A stretch of 41,979 bases of DNA from positions 1 through 41,979 of the forward strand of contig NZ_JAIBHJ010000032.1 of NCBI RefSeq assembly GCF_021278025.1, read 5' to 3'. The stretch is from Motilimonas sp. E26 (GTDB taxonomy: Bacteria > Pseudomonadota > Gammaproteobacteria > Enterobacterales > CBDFNC01). This document shows, one piece after another, positions 9,211 to 18,051 of this stretch. Below the pieces are notes generated by a model. The model was not told the DNA's origin and did no database searches. It saw only the letters and a list, made by a program, of their open reading frames with translations. The number at the start of each line of letters is the position of its first letter. Position 1 is the first letter of the stretch. The translations under genes were made by a program, and so were the position numbers.

Positions 9211-10596
9211 ATGATCGTAAAAAAAGGGCTCCCTACCTTAGCCATGGCGCTATTGTTTAATACTGGTTTAACCTGCGCCGAAGCGCTCAACGTCAGTCAT
9301 GTTGATTCACAAAATGGCGCGCCGTTGCCCTATCAAGTATTAAGAAACGATATTACTGATCATGCTAAACCCGAACATATGCTGGAGATCCGCAACGGCG
9401 GTTTCGGTTCAGATATGACCGCCCATCCAACCAACAAAAATCAGTTCTACGCATTAACCGATCGCGGCCCCAATGCCACTTATAAACAAGGTGAACACGG
9501 CAAAGGGAAGATTTTTCCCACCCCAGACTACACCCCTCGTATTGGCTTATTTGAAGTTAATGCCACTGGCAAAGTGACACTGGTTCGCACCATTTTATTA
9601 AAGCAACCCGATGGCACACCTATCACGGGGCTACCAAATCGCTCTGGCTTGGGCGGCACCGGCGAAACGCCCTACGACACAAAGGGCCAGCCTATTACGG
9701 TAAATGCAGACAAACCTTTTGATGCGAAAACCAACCCACTCAAGTTGGATGACTTTGGTCTCGACGGCGAAGGACTCGTCGCCTTAAAAGACGGCACTTT
9801 TTGGGTTAGCGATGAATACGGCCCACATATAGTGCATTTTGACAGTGATGGCGTTGAACTTAGCCGTATCAACCCCTTCCCCAAAGACAAACGCACGACT
9901 CTCAACCTACCTGCCGAGTTTGCTAATCGCCGCCCTAACCGCGGTATGGAAGGCTTAGCCATTACGCCCGATGAGTCCACCTTGGTCGGTATTATGCAAT
10001 CAACCATGCATAACCCAGACAAAAAAGTAAAAGACTTGAATTTAGTTCGGTTGGTCACGGTCAACTTGAAAACAGGCGAGATTGGCCAGTATCTTTACCA
10101 ACAAGAGAAGGCGCAAAATGCCAACTCAGGTATTGTTGCGCTCTCGGCTAACGAATTTTTAGTGATTGAGCGAGACGGCGCTTTTTTACGTGACGACCCT
10201 AACGCCATGAAGCATATCTATCGCATCAACCTTGCTAAAGCCACTAACCTAGAAGCCATTAAAAGCGGCGATACATTAGTACAAGATGAAAAACTGGGGT
10301 TAACCATAGCAGGAAAAACCCTTGAGCAAGTGGTCATGGCACAAGGTTGGGACGCGCTAGCATCACACCAGATAACACCGGTCAGTAAGTCTCTAGTGGC
10401 AGATTTAGTAAAAGAAGTGAAATATCCTCACGATAAATTAGAGGGCATGTGGCTAATCAACCCCACCACCCTTGGCGTGCTCAACGACGATGATTTTGCG
10501 ACTTGGTCAAGTGACGGCAAGCTAGCGCAAAAATACCTTGATAAAGATAACAAAGTGATTGATGCCAGCACCCTTTACATCATTGATTTAAAATAA
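9211..10596 (+). CDS. Secreted phytase-like esterase family protein
   Basis: A 461-residue protein with a cleavable signal peptide (about residues 1-24, ending 'TCAEA'), hence periplasmic or secreted. The body matches the 'esterase-like activity of phytase' domain: 'GGFGSDMTAHPT', 'YALTDRGPN', 'LDGEGLVAL', 'FWVSDEYGPHI', 'RGMEGLAI' and 'KLEGMWLI' are the repeated acidic/Gly blade motifs of a beta-propeller fold. The family is linked to phosphoester hydrolysis and phosphate acquisition, but few members are characterised, so the substrate is open. An AAAGG ribosome binding site precedes the ATG. It is a single-gene unit followed by a hairpin. Confidence 0.82.
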   Translation: MIVKKGLPTLAMALLFNTGLTCAEALNVSHVDSQNGAPLPYQVLRNDITDHAKPEHMLEIRNGGFGSDMTAHPTNKNQFYALTDRGPNATYKQGEHGKGKIFPTPDYTPRIGLFEVNATGKVTLVRTILLKQPDGTPITGLPNRSGLGGTGETPYDTKGQPITVNADKPFDAKTNPLKLDDFGLDGEGLVALKDGTFWVSDEYGPHIVHFDSDGVELSRINPFPKDKRTTLNLPAEFANRRPNRGMEGLAITPDESTLVGIMQSTMHNPDKKVKDLNLVRLVTVNLKTGEIGQYLYQQEKAQNANSGIVALSANEFLVIERDGAFLRDDPNAMKHIYRINLAKATNLEAIKSGDTLVQDEKLGLTIAGKTLEQVVMAQGWDALASHQITPVSKSLVADLVKEVKYPHDKLEGMWLINPTTLGVLNDDDFATWSSDGKLAQKYLDKDNKVIDASTLYIIDLK

Positions 10597-10611
10597 ATGA
10601 TTTAATAACTT

Positions 10612-10640
10612 CGCTGACGAGGTGGAATTCTTTGTCAGCG
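10612..10640 (+). terminator. Probable terminator hairpin of the phytase-like gene
   Basis: CGCTGAC (10612-10618) pairs with GTCAGCG (10634-10640), followed by GGTTTAAT. The stem is good but the T tract is weak, so termination is likely but not certain. Confidence 0.45.
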
Positions 10641-10768
10641 GGTTTAATCTAACCTTCACCTACTATTTGAACGCACCTCTGAATGGCTACCAAAGCAACT
10701 GAACTAGCACGAGCGTAACGCAAGACTATCTATCCGATTTGCATAAACTGTGGCATGACTCACTTTTC

Positions 10769-10777
10769 TGATATACT
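10769..10777 (+). promoter_or_regulatory. Extended -10 promoter element for rhlE
   Basis: TG-A-TATACT is a good extended -10 element, 80 bases before the rhlE start codon. No clear -35 hexamer stands at the usual distance, which is acceptable for an extended -10 promoter. Confidence 0.4.
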
Positions 10778-10857
10778 GCCGCCCTGCTCTGTTGCACCCT
10801 GTTCATCAAAAATATCGGCTGCACAGTTTGCCCCTTTTTATTTATCTGAGACACCCC

Positions 10858-12213
10858 ATGCCATTTTCAACACTTGGATTATGCGCTCCAATCTTAAAAG
10901 CCATTAGCGAGCTTGAATACAGCGCGCCTACGCCGATCCAAAAACAGGCTATTCCTGAAATATTGCGTGGCAATGATCTGCTTGCCGCCGCGCAAACTGG
11001 TACCGGTAAAACCGCCAGTTTTGTATTGCCATTACTGCAAATGTTTCAAGACTTACCAAAAATTCGCCCTAAGCGCATTCGCGCCCTGATCTTAACGCCC
11101 ACCCGTGAGCTAGCCGTCCAAGTGGCAGATAACATTGCTAAATACAGCAAATATTTGCCGCTAACCTCCATGGCCATGTATGGCGGCGTTGATATTGCGC
11201 CGCAAAAGCAGCGTTTAATTGAAGGGATAGATATTCTGGTCGCCACGCCGGGGCGTTTATTGGATATGCACAGCCAGCGCGCGCTGCATTTTGATGAATT
11301 GTCGGTATTGGTGCTCGATGAAGCCGACCGCATGCTCGACATGGGCTTTATTGAAGACATTAATAAAATTATTGAACGCTTGCCTACCGAGCGTCAAAAT
11401 TTATTGTTCTCGGCCACCTTGTCAAAACAAGTGCGCTTTTTGGCAAAAACGGCGATTGAAGATCCCGTTGAGATTGAAATTGTTAAAGACAATGCCAGTG
11501 CGCCGCAAATTGAGCAGTGGCTAACCACGGTTGATAAAGACAAAAAGTCGGCCTTGATTAGTCATTTGATCACCGAACAAAACTGGCAACAAGCGCTGAT
11601 TTTTATTCAAACCAAAAAAGGCGCGGCTAAGTTAGTCAGCCAACTAGAAAAACGCGGCATTGCTGCTGAGGCCATTCACAGCGGCCGCAGCCAAGCGATA
11701 CGTGAACAACTATTAGTTGACTTTAAATCAGGTAAAATTCGCTTTTTAGTCGCCACCGGCATTGCCTCGCGCGGTATCGACATTGACGATCTTGAGCGCG
11801 TAGTGAACTACGACTTGCCCGATGAAGCCGATGATTACATTCACCGCATTGGTCGTACTGGCCGTGCTGGCGCCTGTGGTGAGGCGATTTCGTTTGTTTC
11901 TAAGGATGACTTTAGAAACCTGTGCGCCATTGAAAGCCGTTTAGGCCAGTTAATTGTGCGCAAAGAAATTGAAGGCTTTGCGCCAATCAAAGAAGTGCCG
12001 ATATCTATTTTGAACTTTAAGCCAAAATTTAATCCTGCTGCTAAACCTAAGCAGCGTAAAGAGAATACTGGCCAAGACAAAAAGCGCAGCGCATCCGCAG
12101 GCACAGTGAAACCACGTCACGACAAAAGTGGCAGACCAGGAAGTGACAAACCCGCGCAACCAGCGAAAAGCGGCGAGCGTGAAAACCCATGGACCAGCGG
12201 CAAGTACCGTTAA
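10858..12213 (+). CDS. rhlE: ATP-dependent RNA helicase RhlE
   Basis: A DEAD-box helicase of 451 residues from the ATG at 10858; an upstream TTG would add 22 residues with no family match. Motifs in order: Q motif 'TPIQKQAI', Walker A 'AQTGTGKT', 'PTRELA', 'DEAD', 'SAT', 'ATGIASRGID' and 'HRIGRTGR'. A basic, low-complexity tail follows (about residues 385-451, rich in Lys, Pro, Gly and Ser), as in many RhlE proteins, for RNA binding. The N-terminus ('FSTLGLCAPIL') is closest to RhlE rather than SrmB, DbpA or DeaD. RhlE remodels RNA in ribosome assembly and RNA turnover. It is followed 9 nt later by ppiB. Confidence 0.92.
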   Translation: MPFSTLGLCAPILKAISELEYSAPTPIQKQAIPEILRGNDLLAAAQTGTGKTASFVLPLLQMFQDLPKIRPKRIRALILTPTRELAVQVADNIAKYSKYLPLTSMAMYGGVDIAPQKQRLIEGIDILVATPGRLLDMHSQRALHFDELSVLVLDEADRMLDMGFIEDINKIIERLPTERQNLLFSATLSKQVRFLAKTAIEDPVEIEIVKDNASAPQIEQWLTTVDKDKKSALISHLITEQNWQQALIFIQTKKGAAKLVSQLEKRGIAAEAIHSGRSQAIREQLLVDFKSGKIRFLVATGIASRGIDIDDLERVVNYDLPDEADDYIHRIGRTGRAGACGEAISFVSKDDFRNLCAIESRLGQLIVRKEIEGFAPIKEVPISILNFKPKFNPAAKPKQRKENTGQDKKRSASAGTVKPRHDKSGRPGSDKPAQPAKSGERENPWTSGKYR

Positions 12214-12222
12214 TAAGGCGAT

Positions 12223-12729
12223 ATGATGATTACTTTTACCACCAACGTGGGCGACATTGAGATTGAACTGGATTTTGAAAATGCGCCGCTCAGTGCAAAA
12301 AACTTTTTACGTTACTGTGAAGAAGGTTTTTACGATTACACCATTTTTCATCGCACCATCAAGGGCTTTATGATCCAAGGCGGTGGCATGACGGCAAAAA
12401 TGAAAGAAAAACCGGCCCATGCCCCTATTCGCAATGAAGCCGACAATGGATTAAAAAATACCTTAGGCACCCTGGCTATGGCGCGCACCGACGAGCCACA
12501 TTCTGCCACCAGCGAATTTTTTATTAACGTGGCCGATAACGACTTTTTAGATCACACTGGCCGCACTGCTGATGGCTGGGGTTACGCCGTGTTTGGTAAG
12601 GTGACTGCAGGAATGGAAGTGGTGAAAAAAATCGCCCGCGCTAAAACCACCACCGTGGCGGGCTACGATGACGTGCCTGTTGCAACCATTACCATCGAAA
12701 AAGTGGTCATCAACCTCAGCTCTGTTTAA
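12223..12729 (+). CDS. ppiB: Cyclophilin-type peptidyl-prolyl cis-trans isomerase B
   Basis: A 168-residue cytoplasmic cyclophilin without a signal peptide. The active-site sequence 'FHRTIKGFMIQGG' holds the catalytic arginine, and 'SATSEFFINVADN' and 'GYAVFGKV' are the other family signatures. It catalyses cis-trans isomerisation of prolyl bonds during folding. An AAGG ribosome binding site lies before the first of two adjacent ATG codons. The 9-nt gap suggests cotranscription with rhlE. Confidence 0.95.
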   Translation: MMITFTTNVGDIEIELDFENAPLSAKNFLRYCEEGFYDYTIFHRTIKGFMIQGGGMTAKMKEKPAHAPIRNEADNGLKNTLGTLAMARTDEPHSATSEFFINVADNDFLDHTGRTADGWGYAVFGKVTAGMEVVKKIARAKTTTVAGYDDVPVATITIEKVVINLSSV

Positions 12730-12748
12730 GCCTATCGCAGCAAGATAA

Positions 12749-12838
12749 AGTATGCTTTACGGCAAAATTTCGTTTTCAGGGATGAAAACGCCAAGCGTAT
12801 AGGGAAATATTTACAGCGTTTTTGCAGTAAAGCATACT
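12749..12838. repeat. Nested inverted repeat, miniature-element-like (about 90 bp)
   Basis: AGTATGCTTTAC (12749-12760) is perfectly inverted at 12827-12838. The pairing continues inward over GCAAAA after one mismatch, giving arms of about 19 nt. Inside sits a second perfect hairpin, CGTTTTCA (12771-12778), loop GGGA, TGAAAACG (12783-12790). Nothing in it codes. The shape suggests a palindromic intergenic repeat or a MITE relic. It lies after the ppiB stop and could also act as an RNA stem at the operon end. Confidence 0.6.
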
Positions 12839-12979
12839 ATTGTGCTTATCCAAGGTTCGGGTTAATCAATACCGCGCACTCAATACTATAAAGCAGGCGC
12901 AAAGATAAACCACCTGCGAACAAGCAACGTAAGGTAGAATACCCATTTCATTACCAACGTAGTTTGAGCAATAATAACT

Positions 12980-13645
12980 ATGGCGCATATTAATTTAGAT
13001 TTTACGCAAAAAGTGGTTATCGATACCGCGCAGCAGCCTTGGGTCGACAGCCCACTGGCCGGCGTTACCCGCAAAATATTATCCCGCGAAGGCGCTGAAA
13101 GTGGCCACGCCACCAGCATAGTACGATACGCCGCTAACTCCTATTTCAAGCCTCATCATCATCCCATGGGCGAAGAAATTTTTGTACTTGAAGGCGTATT
13201 CTCCGATGAAAACGGCGACTATCCCGCCGGCACCTATCTGCGTAACCCGCCCGGCAGCTCACATCAGCCTTTTAGTAAAGAGGGTTGCGTAATTTTTGTA
13301 AAACTAAACCAATTTTTAGCCGATGATTTAACCAGCGTGCGGGTGAATACTAATGAAACACCTTGGTTAGCTGGGCAAGGTGGCTTGCAAGTAATGCCAT
13401 TACATCAACACGATGTTGAGCACACCGCGTTAGTAAAATGGCCAGCAGGTGAGCAATTTGTGCCCCATCGTCACTTTGGCGGCGAAGAGATATTGGTGCT
13501 TAGCGGCGAGTTTTGTGATGAATACGCGCGATACCCAAGCGGCACGTGGCTGCGTAGTCCACATATGAGTGAGCATCATCCCTATGTTGAGCAAGAAACC
13601 GTTATTTTGGTGAAGGTCGGGCATTTGGGCACTGCTACTCAATAA
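12980..13645 (+). CDS. Tandem double-cupin protein (ChrR-like cupin)
   Basis: A 221-residue protein made of two similar cupin halves. The first has 'FKPHHHPMGEEIFVLEGVF' followed by 'YPAGTYLRNPPGSSHQP'. The second has 'FVPHRHFGGEEILVLSGEF' followed by 'YPSGTWLRSPHMSEHHP'. Each half keeps the HxH, Glu and distal His metal ligands, so two metal sites (typically Zn, Fe or Mn) are expected. The fold and spacing are those of the cupin domain of the anti-sigma factor ChrR, but the N-terminal zinc-binding anti-sigma domain is absent and no ECF sigma gene is adjacent. Enzymatic or sensory role is unknown. The ribosome binding site is weak. Confidence 0.8.
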   Translation: MAHINLDFTQKVVIDTAQQPWVDSPLAGVTRKILSREGAESGHATSIVRYAANSYFKPHHHPMGEEIFVLEGVFSDENGDYPAGTYLRNPPGSSHQPFSKEGCVIFVKLNQFLADDLTSVRVNTNETPWLAGQGGLQVMPLHQHDVEHTALVKWPAGEQFVPHRHFGGEEILVLSGEFCDEYARYPSGTWLRSPHMSEHHPYVEQETVILVKVGHLGTATQ

Positions 13646-13664
13646 CAAAGATTAAGCGCTGTAA

Positions 13665-13688
13665 TATACCCATGCAACCTCCAGATGC
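13665..13688 (+). repeat. TATACCC dispersed repeat, copy 1 (degenerate)
   Basis: TATACCCA-TG-CAACCT-CC-AGATGC aligns without gaps to the copies at 24161-24184 and on the minus strand at 29099-29122. The right half of the palindrome has decayed here. Confidence 0.6.
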
Positions 13689-13717
13689 TTATCCAGCAAG
13701 TATTGCTTTTTGGATAA
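13689..13717 (+). terminator. Weak hairpin after the cupin gene
   Basis: TTATCCA (13689-13695) pairs with TGGATAA (13711-13717), with an inner GCAA/TTGC pair. No T tract follows, so it may only be an RNA stem. Confidence 0.3.
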
Positions 13718-13883
13718 ACCCTATTAAGGCGATCACAATTTAAGTCCCTTTCGAGCTAAATCAGCCTAATCCTCTTTCTAAATGCCAGTAGCTTATTGTA
13801 TTTAAAATCATTATGCATACACTGGCTAGCATCTTGTTTCATCAAAATAATCTCTTTGCATAAATCAGAGTAGGCTCTATCAC

Positions 13884-15440
13884 GTGGAAGTATCTGAATC
13901 TCTCGTACAAGAATTGGCGCCGGATCAAGCCTCAATTAATGCCGCAAAAAAATTACTTAAGCCCGGTAAGTGGCCGGCTTTAGGTCAAGCCGCAGATGTG
14001 AATACTATTTGGGGTGAGTGCCAAGGCTCAGGCTCAACGCCTTATTACACCATGGCTGATGTGTCTGATCACGGCTACAAATGCACTTGCCCGTCTCGTA
14101 AGTTTCCTTGTAAGCATGTATTAGCTTTGTTTTGGCAGTTTTCTGATTTACCCGACAACTTTACTAAAACCACGCCACCAGAATGGGTGAATGATTGGTT
14201 AGGCCGCCGCCGACGCAGCAGCGCTAAAGTGAGTGAGAGTGACGCCGCTGCAAAAGGCAATCACTCAACTGCCGCGACGAACGAGAAAAAATCAACCGCT
14301 CAAGTATCACTTAACCAAACAGTAACCGAATCGCCATTAAGTGAAGCAGCACAGGCTAAGCGCGAAGCAGATAAAGTCATGCGCGCGATGAAAAATCGCG
14401 AAAAAACGCGTGCCAGCGTGCAACAAGGTTTGGCTGAACTGCAACAATGGATTAATGACCAGCTAAGTAACGGCATTATTCGATTTTTAAAAGACAGCCA
14501 GGGTAAATGTCGACAAATTGCCGCACGCTTAGTGGACGCAAAAGCCGCGAATTTGGCCGCGCGCGTTGACGAACTCCCCGCCAGAATACTGGCTCGCCCA
14601 CTGCAACAACAACCTAATGCAGTATTACAAGAATTGGCTAAGTTGGCGTTGCTCACTGAAGCTTGGCTAACCAACCCTGATGATATTGACGTACATCGCG
14701 CGGTGATAGCCAGTGAAAGCCGCGAGCAGTTAATCAATGCATTGAGCAATGAAACAAGCGATGAACCTAGCCATGAAGTAAACAGCATTAGTGACGCTGT
14801 AACTGGCTTGTTGCCACAAAAAGTAACCGGCACTTGGCAAGTCATCGGCGAAAAGTCTGAAATGCGTCGCAATGGTTTGCTAGCATCCCTGCGTTGGATT
14901 GTACGTTTGCCTGAGGAGGCAGAGGGATATCATGTTTCTCAGCCTGAGAATCTTACTTTAGCGTTACTATTAGATTACTTACCCGTATCCAGTGGCAGCA
15001 GTCAAATCAAAACTGCCATGGGCAAGCAAATCAAGGGGGATGTAATTTTTTACCCCAGCCGAGTCCCCTATCGTGCCATTTTGGGTGAGCATCAATATCT
15101 AACGATCTGTGACACCCCTTTAACAACCGACAATGGCGAGTCTCATCAAAATAAACCAGCCCTTAGCTGGCGCGATCACTTTTTAAGCCAACATCAACAG
15201 CAGCCTTGGACGCATGAAGTGCCCTTTATGGCGGCTTCGGGCCGTGTTAGCCAAGACGACGCTGGCCAATACTGGTGGCATAGTGATGTCAGTAATGAAT
15301 CTGTGCTATTGATAAACCCAGATCTTGAACCTTTGGTGTTAGGTAGCCAGCTACGCTCAGCTTTGATGTTACTTGATGGACAATTCGCTGAGCTGATAAG
15401 TGTGGACACTGAAAAATGGGGAATGATTGCATGTCTGTAG
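13884..15440 (+). CDS. SWIM zinc-finger protein, first gene of the MoxR-VWA cluster (YehQ-like)
   Basis: A 518-residue protein starting at GTG. The SWIM signature CxCx(n)CxH is 'CTCPSRKFPCKH' (C67, C69, C76, H78), a zinc-binding fold used for DNA or protein binding. Residues about 120-200 are charged and low in complexity; the remainder has no recognised domain. SWIM proteins accompany YehL-type MoxR ATPases in many bacteria (Escherichia coli yehQ near yehL/M/P). The 3' end overlaps the next gene by 10 nt, so it is translationally coupled to it. Its likely job is substrate or nucleic-acid recognition for the system; this is inference. Confidence 0.8.
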   Translation: MEVSESLVQELAPDQASINAAKKLLKPGKWPALGQAADVNTIWGECQGSGSTPYYTMADVSDHGYKCTCPSRKFPCKHVLALFWQFSDLPDNFTKTTPPEWVNDWLGRRRRSSAKVSESDAAAKGNHSTAATNEKKSTAQVSLNQTVTESPLSEAAQAKREADKVMRAMKNREKTRASVQQGLAELQQWINDQLSNGIIRFLKDSQGKCRQIAARLVDAKAANLAARVDELPARILARPLQQQPNAVLQELAKLALLTEAWLTNPDDIDVHRAVIASESREQLINALSNETSDEPSHEVNSISDAVTGLLPQKVTGTWQVIGEKSEMRRNGLLASLRWIVRLPEEAEGYHVSQPENLTLALLLDYLPVSSGSSQIKTAMGKQIKGDVIFYPSRVPYRAILGEHQYLTICDTPLTTDNGESHQNKPALSWRDHFLSQHQQQPWTHEVPFMAASGRVSQDDAGQYWWHSDVSNESVLLINPDLEPLVLGSQLRSALMLLDGQFAELISVDTEKWGMIACL

Positions 15441-16966
15441 TAAACAGTAGCGCCTCGCACAACACGAACGAAATAGAGCAAGCACTCCACCAAGGCGAGC
15501 AATTAGCAAAAAAATGGTTAGTGGGTCATGGCCAAATTCAGTTAGACGATTTGCCAAACAGCTGGCATGGGCAATTAGCACAACTAGAGCCAGCACAACT
15601 CAATTTGCATGGCTTGATTTTAACCCAGCAGCAGCAATTGGTAATGCAATATCAACAACCGCCCAAGGGCCTAATCGCTGCGCCAGACTTACCCGAACTT
15701 GATTTCCCCTGTATTGCCCCTTCATTGCGGCCATTGTTTAAGCGAGTCTTAGCTCAATGTAAGCAGCAGTTAAATGCTGGTCATTTACCAGTATTAAACT
15801 TACTTTCTAGCCGGCAAGTGTGCGCGCATCCCAACGACTGGATGCCAACCAAACACTCTAACACCACACCAAGCCTTTATATGCCTTGGTTATATTGGTC
15901 GAATAAACAAATCAACAAATGGCAAGGGCAACCCACTAGTGAGCTAGACCCACAGGCTTGGGCCGAGCTATTCCCCGCAGAGAAGCGAGAGCGGCTAACG
16001 CAACTGCGCCATAGCGACCCCATGTTAGCAGGTCAATTAATTCAGCAAATAGCGCAAACTGAGTTAGCGGAAAAACGCCTGCAGCTCTATCAAATACTGA
16101 GCGTCAATCTCAGCGCTCATGACCAACCTATTTTGCAAGCTTGCTTGACGGATAAATCAAAAAAAGTAGTGACACTCGCTAAGCAATTACTGGCTCGATT
16201 AGGTTGCTACATTGAAGACGAACAAATGCAGCAACAGGCTCAAGAATTAGCGCAGTGGTACCAGATAAAATCCAAAGGCTTGCTAAAGCACACTACCCTA
16301 GTGGAGCCTGTGCCATTAAAGAACAAAAAGCAACAGGCCCTACGCACCGAGTTTATTGCTGAAGTATCCTTACCCGCTTTGGCCAGCGCGCTTAACATTT
16401 CGTTAGCACAATTGTGCCAGGGTTGGCAATTTGACCAACAACGCGAACAAGACAATCTTGGTTTTATCCGCAACGTATTTGATTCACTGCCCGAGCCCGA
16501 GCTGGACATATTTATCACCCGTTGCTGTGATGAGCTAAGTGCCGACGGTGTATTTTGGCATGTGTTAAACGCCATTCAATTACGGTCTTCAACGCACGCC
16601 GCTGCCGCCGTGTTATATCAGCTACTCGACAAACGCACCCTGCAGTTAAGCTTTGCCAGCTGGCTTTCGTTAATCGATGCCCCTTTAGCAAAGCTGAACT
16701 GGCTACAATTTAGCAGCTGCCATGCATGGGCTGAGCTGCAACAAGAAATCAAACAAGAGCTTAAGGAAAAACATTACCTTGAGCACTATCACAACGAGGC
16801 AGAGTTACGTGCTCTGGGATTAGTTTTACCGCCAGAGGTCGCGCAGCGTGTCTATGATGAGCTGATCGCGCTGGGCATGATGGCTGCCGATCCTATGTTA
16901 GACGCACTTAAACTCAATATTGGGCTTGGCTTAGCGCAAACCCAAAATTCAAGGAATTTATCATGA
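15431..16966 (+). CDS. DUF5691 family protein of the MoxR-VWA cluster
   Basis: A 511-residue protein rich in Leu, Gln and Ala, mostly helical by composition, with no signal peptide or TM segment and no catalytic motif I can name. The start at 15431 is preferred because GGGGA lies 8 nt upstream; an ATG 15 nt earlier would add five residues. The segment from about 195 to 250 ('LTQLRHSDPMLAGQLI', 'QACLTDKSKKVVTLAKQLLA') looks like HEAT-type helical repeats. DUF5691 genes usually sit beside SWIM and MoxR/VWA genes, as here. It overlaps the ATPase gene by 4 nt. Probably a scaffold or adaptor; the function is unknown. Confidence 0.75.
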   Translation: MSVVNSSASHNTNEIEQALHQGEQLAKKWLVGHGQIQLDDLPNSWHGQLAQLEPAQLNLHGLILTQQQQLVMQYQQPPKGLIAAPDLPELDFPCIAPSLRPLFKRVLAQCKQQLNAGHLPVLNLLSSRQVCAHPNDWMPTKHSNTTPSLYMPWLYWSNKQINKWQGQPTSELDPQAWAELFPAEKRERLTQLRHSDPMLAGQLIQQIAQTELAEKRLQLYQILSVNLSAHDQPILQACLTDKSKKVVTLAKQLLARLGCYIEDEQMQQQAQELAQWYQIKSKGLLKHTTLVEPVPLKNKKQQALRTEFIAEVSLPALASALNISLAQLCQGWQFDQQREQDNLGFIRNVFDSLPEPELDIFITRCCDELSADGVFWHVLNAIQLRSSTHAAAAVLYQLLDKRTLQLSFASWLSLIDAPLAKLNWLQFSSCHAWAELQQEIKQELKEKHYLEHYHNEAELRALGLVLPPEVAQRVYDELIALGMMAADPMLDALKLNIGLGLAQTQNSRNLS

Positions 16967-18042
16967 GTGACACCCTTCGCTTACCCGTTGAGCAAACCTA
17001 CCAACACGAACTTGACGCTTTAAAAGCCGAAGATACAGGCAACAAGCCTTATAACTGGGCATTATCCCCACAAGCAGTGGTGACCTATTTAGTGGGCGGT
17101 GAAACGCCATCAGGTGTCGAAATTTCGGCAAAATATATTGGCCAACGCCGCATCATTGAAACTGCTGTTGCTACCTTAGCCACCGATCGCGCTTTGTTAC
17201 TATTAGGGGTTCCGGGCACTGCAAAGTCGTGGGTGTCGGAGCATTTAAGCGCCGCGATCTGTGGTTGCAGCACACAAGTGATCCAATGTACTGCAGGCAC
17301 CGATGAAAATCAGATCCGCTACGGCTGGAACTACGCGCAACTGTTAGCTCATGGTCCAAGTAAAGCAGCGCTAGTCGCCACACCACTGTTTCGCGCTATG
17401 CAAGCAGGTAACTTATGCCGTTTAGAAGAACTAACCCGAATGGGCTCGGATGTACAAGATACCTTGATCACCGTGTTGTCAGAAAAAATGCTGCCTATTC
17501 CTGAGCTTAATGATGCCATCTTCGCGCAACGGGGCTTTAATATTATCGCCACAGCCAACAACCGCGATAAGGGAGTCAATGAGCTTTCATCAGCATTAAA
17601 GCGTCGCTTTAACGTGGTTGTGCTGCCCTTACCTGACTCTGTAGAACAAGAAGTCGCCATTATTAACAAACGCGTTGCCGAAATGGGTAAATCCCTTGAT
17701 TTACCTGTACCGAAAAACACCGCCGCCGAAATAGAAAAAGTCGTCGCTATTTTCCGCGAGCTAAGAGGGGGAGAAACCCTTGATGGTAAACTTACCTTAA
17801 AAACCACTTCCGGTAATTTATCGACCGCGGAAGCCATTGCCGTGATGGTCGGCGGGCTTAGTCAAGCAAACTGGTTTAACCAAGGCCAATTAAGTGCGGC
17901 AGAGATCAGCCAAAATTTACTCGGCGCGATTGTAAAAGATCCGGTACAAGATCGCGCCGTGTTAGAAGAATACCTTGAAACCGTGCTGAAAAAACGCAAA
18001 GGGTTTGAAGACTATTACCATCACTTAAATCAGGTGTTATAA
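16963..18042 (+). CDS. MoxR-family AAA+ ATPase (YehL-type)
   Basis: A 359-residue AAA+ protein. Walker A is 'GVPGTAKS' (residues 82-89), the Walker B region is 'LCRLEELTR', and the sensor-1 region is 'IIATANNRDKG'. The sequence around 'DVQDTLITVLSEKMLPIPE' is typical of MoxR ATPases, which work as chaperone-like machines with VWA partners to insert metals or remodel complexes. Its neighbours (DUF5682 and VWA genes downstream) match the order of Escherichia coli yehL-yehM-yehP, which supports the YehL subfamily. It is coupled to the upstream gene by a 4-nt ATGA overlap, and the DUF5682 gene follows 9 nt later. Confidence 0.9.
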   Translation: MSDTLRLPVEQTYQHELDALKAEDTGNKPYNWALSPQAVVTYLVGGETPSGVEISAKYIGQRRIIETAVATLATDRALLLLGVPGTAKSWVSEHLSAAICGCSTQVIQCTAGTDENQIRYGWNYAQLLAHGPSKAALVATPLFRAMQAGNLCRLEELTRMGSDVQDTLITVLSEKMLPIPELNDAIFAQRGFNIIATANNRDKGVNELSSALKRRFNVVVLPLPDSVEQEVAIINKRVAEMGKSLDLPVPKNTAAEIEKVVAIFRELRGGETLDGKLTLKTTSGNLSTAEAIAVMVGGLSQANWFNQGQLSAAEISQNLLGAIVKDPVQDRAVLEEYLETVLKKRKGFEDYYHHLNQVL

Positions 18043-18051
18043 GGTTAGCTG

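Noticed and set aside
10792-10857. N-terminal extension of RhlE from an upstream TTG
   Set aside because: The extra 22 residues have no family match, and the ATG at 10858 gives the normal RhlE N-terminus.
14300-14872. 190-codon open frame antisense to the SWIM gene
   Set aside because: It lies wholly inside a well-supported gene on the other strand, has a Ser/Ala/Leu-rich composition typical of antisense frames and no start signal.
17349-17837. 162-codon open frame antisense to the MoxR ATPase gene
   Set aside because: Shadow of a gene with clear Walker motifs; no independent evidence for coding.
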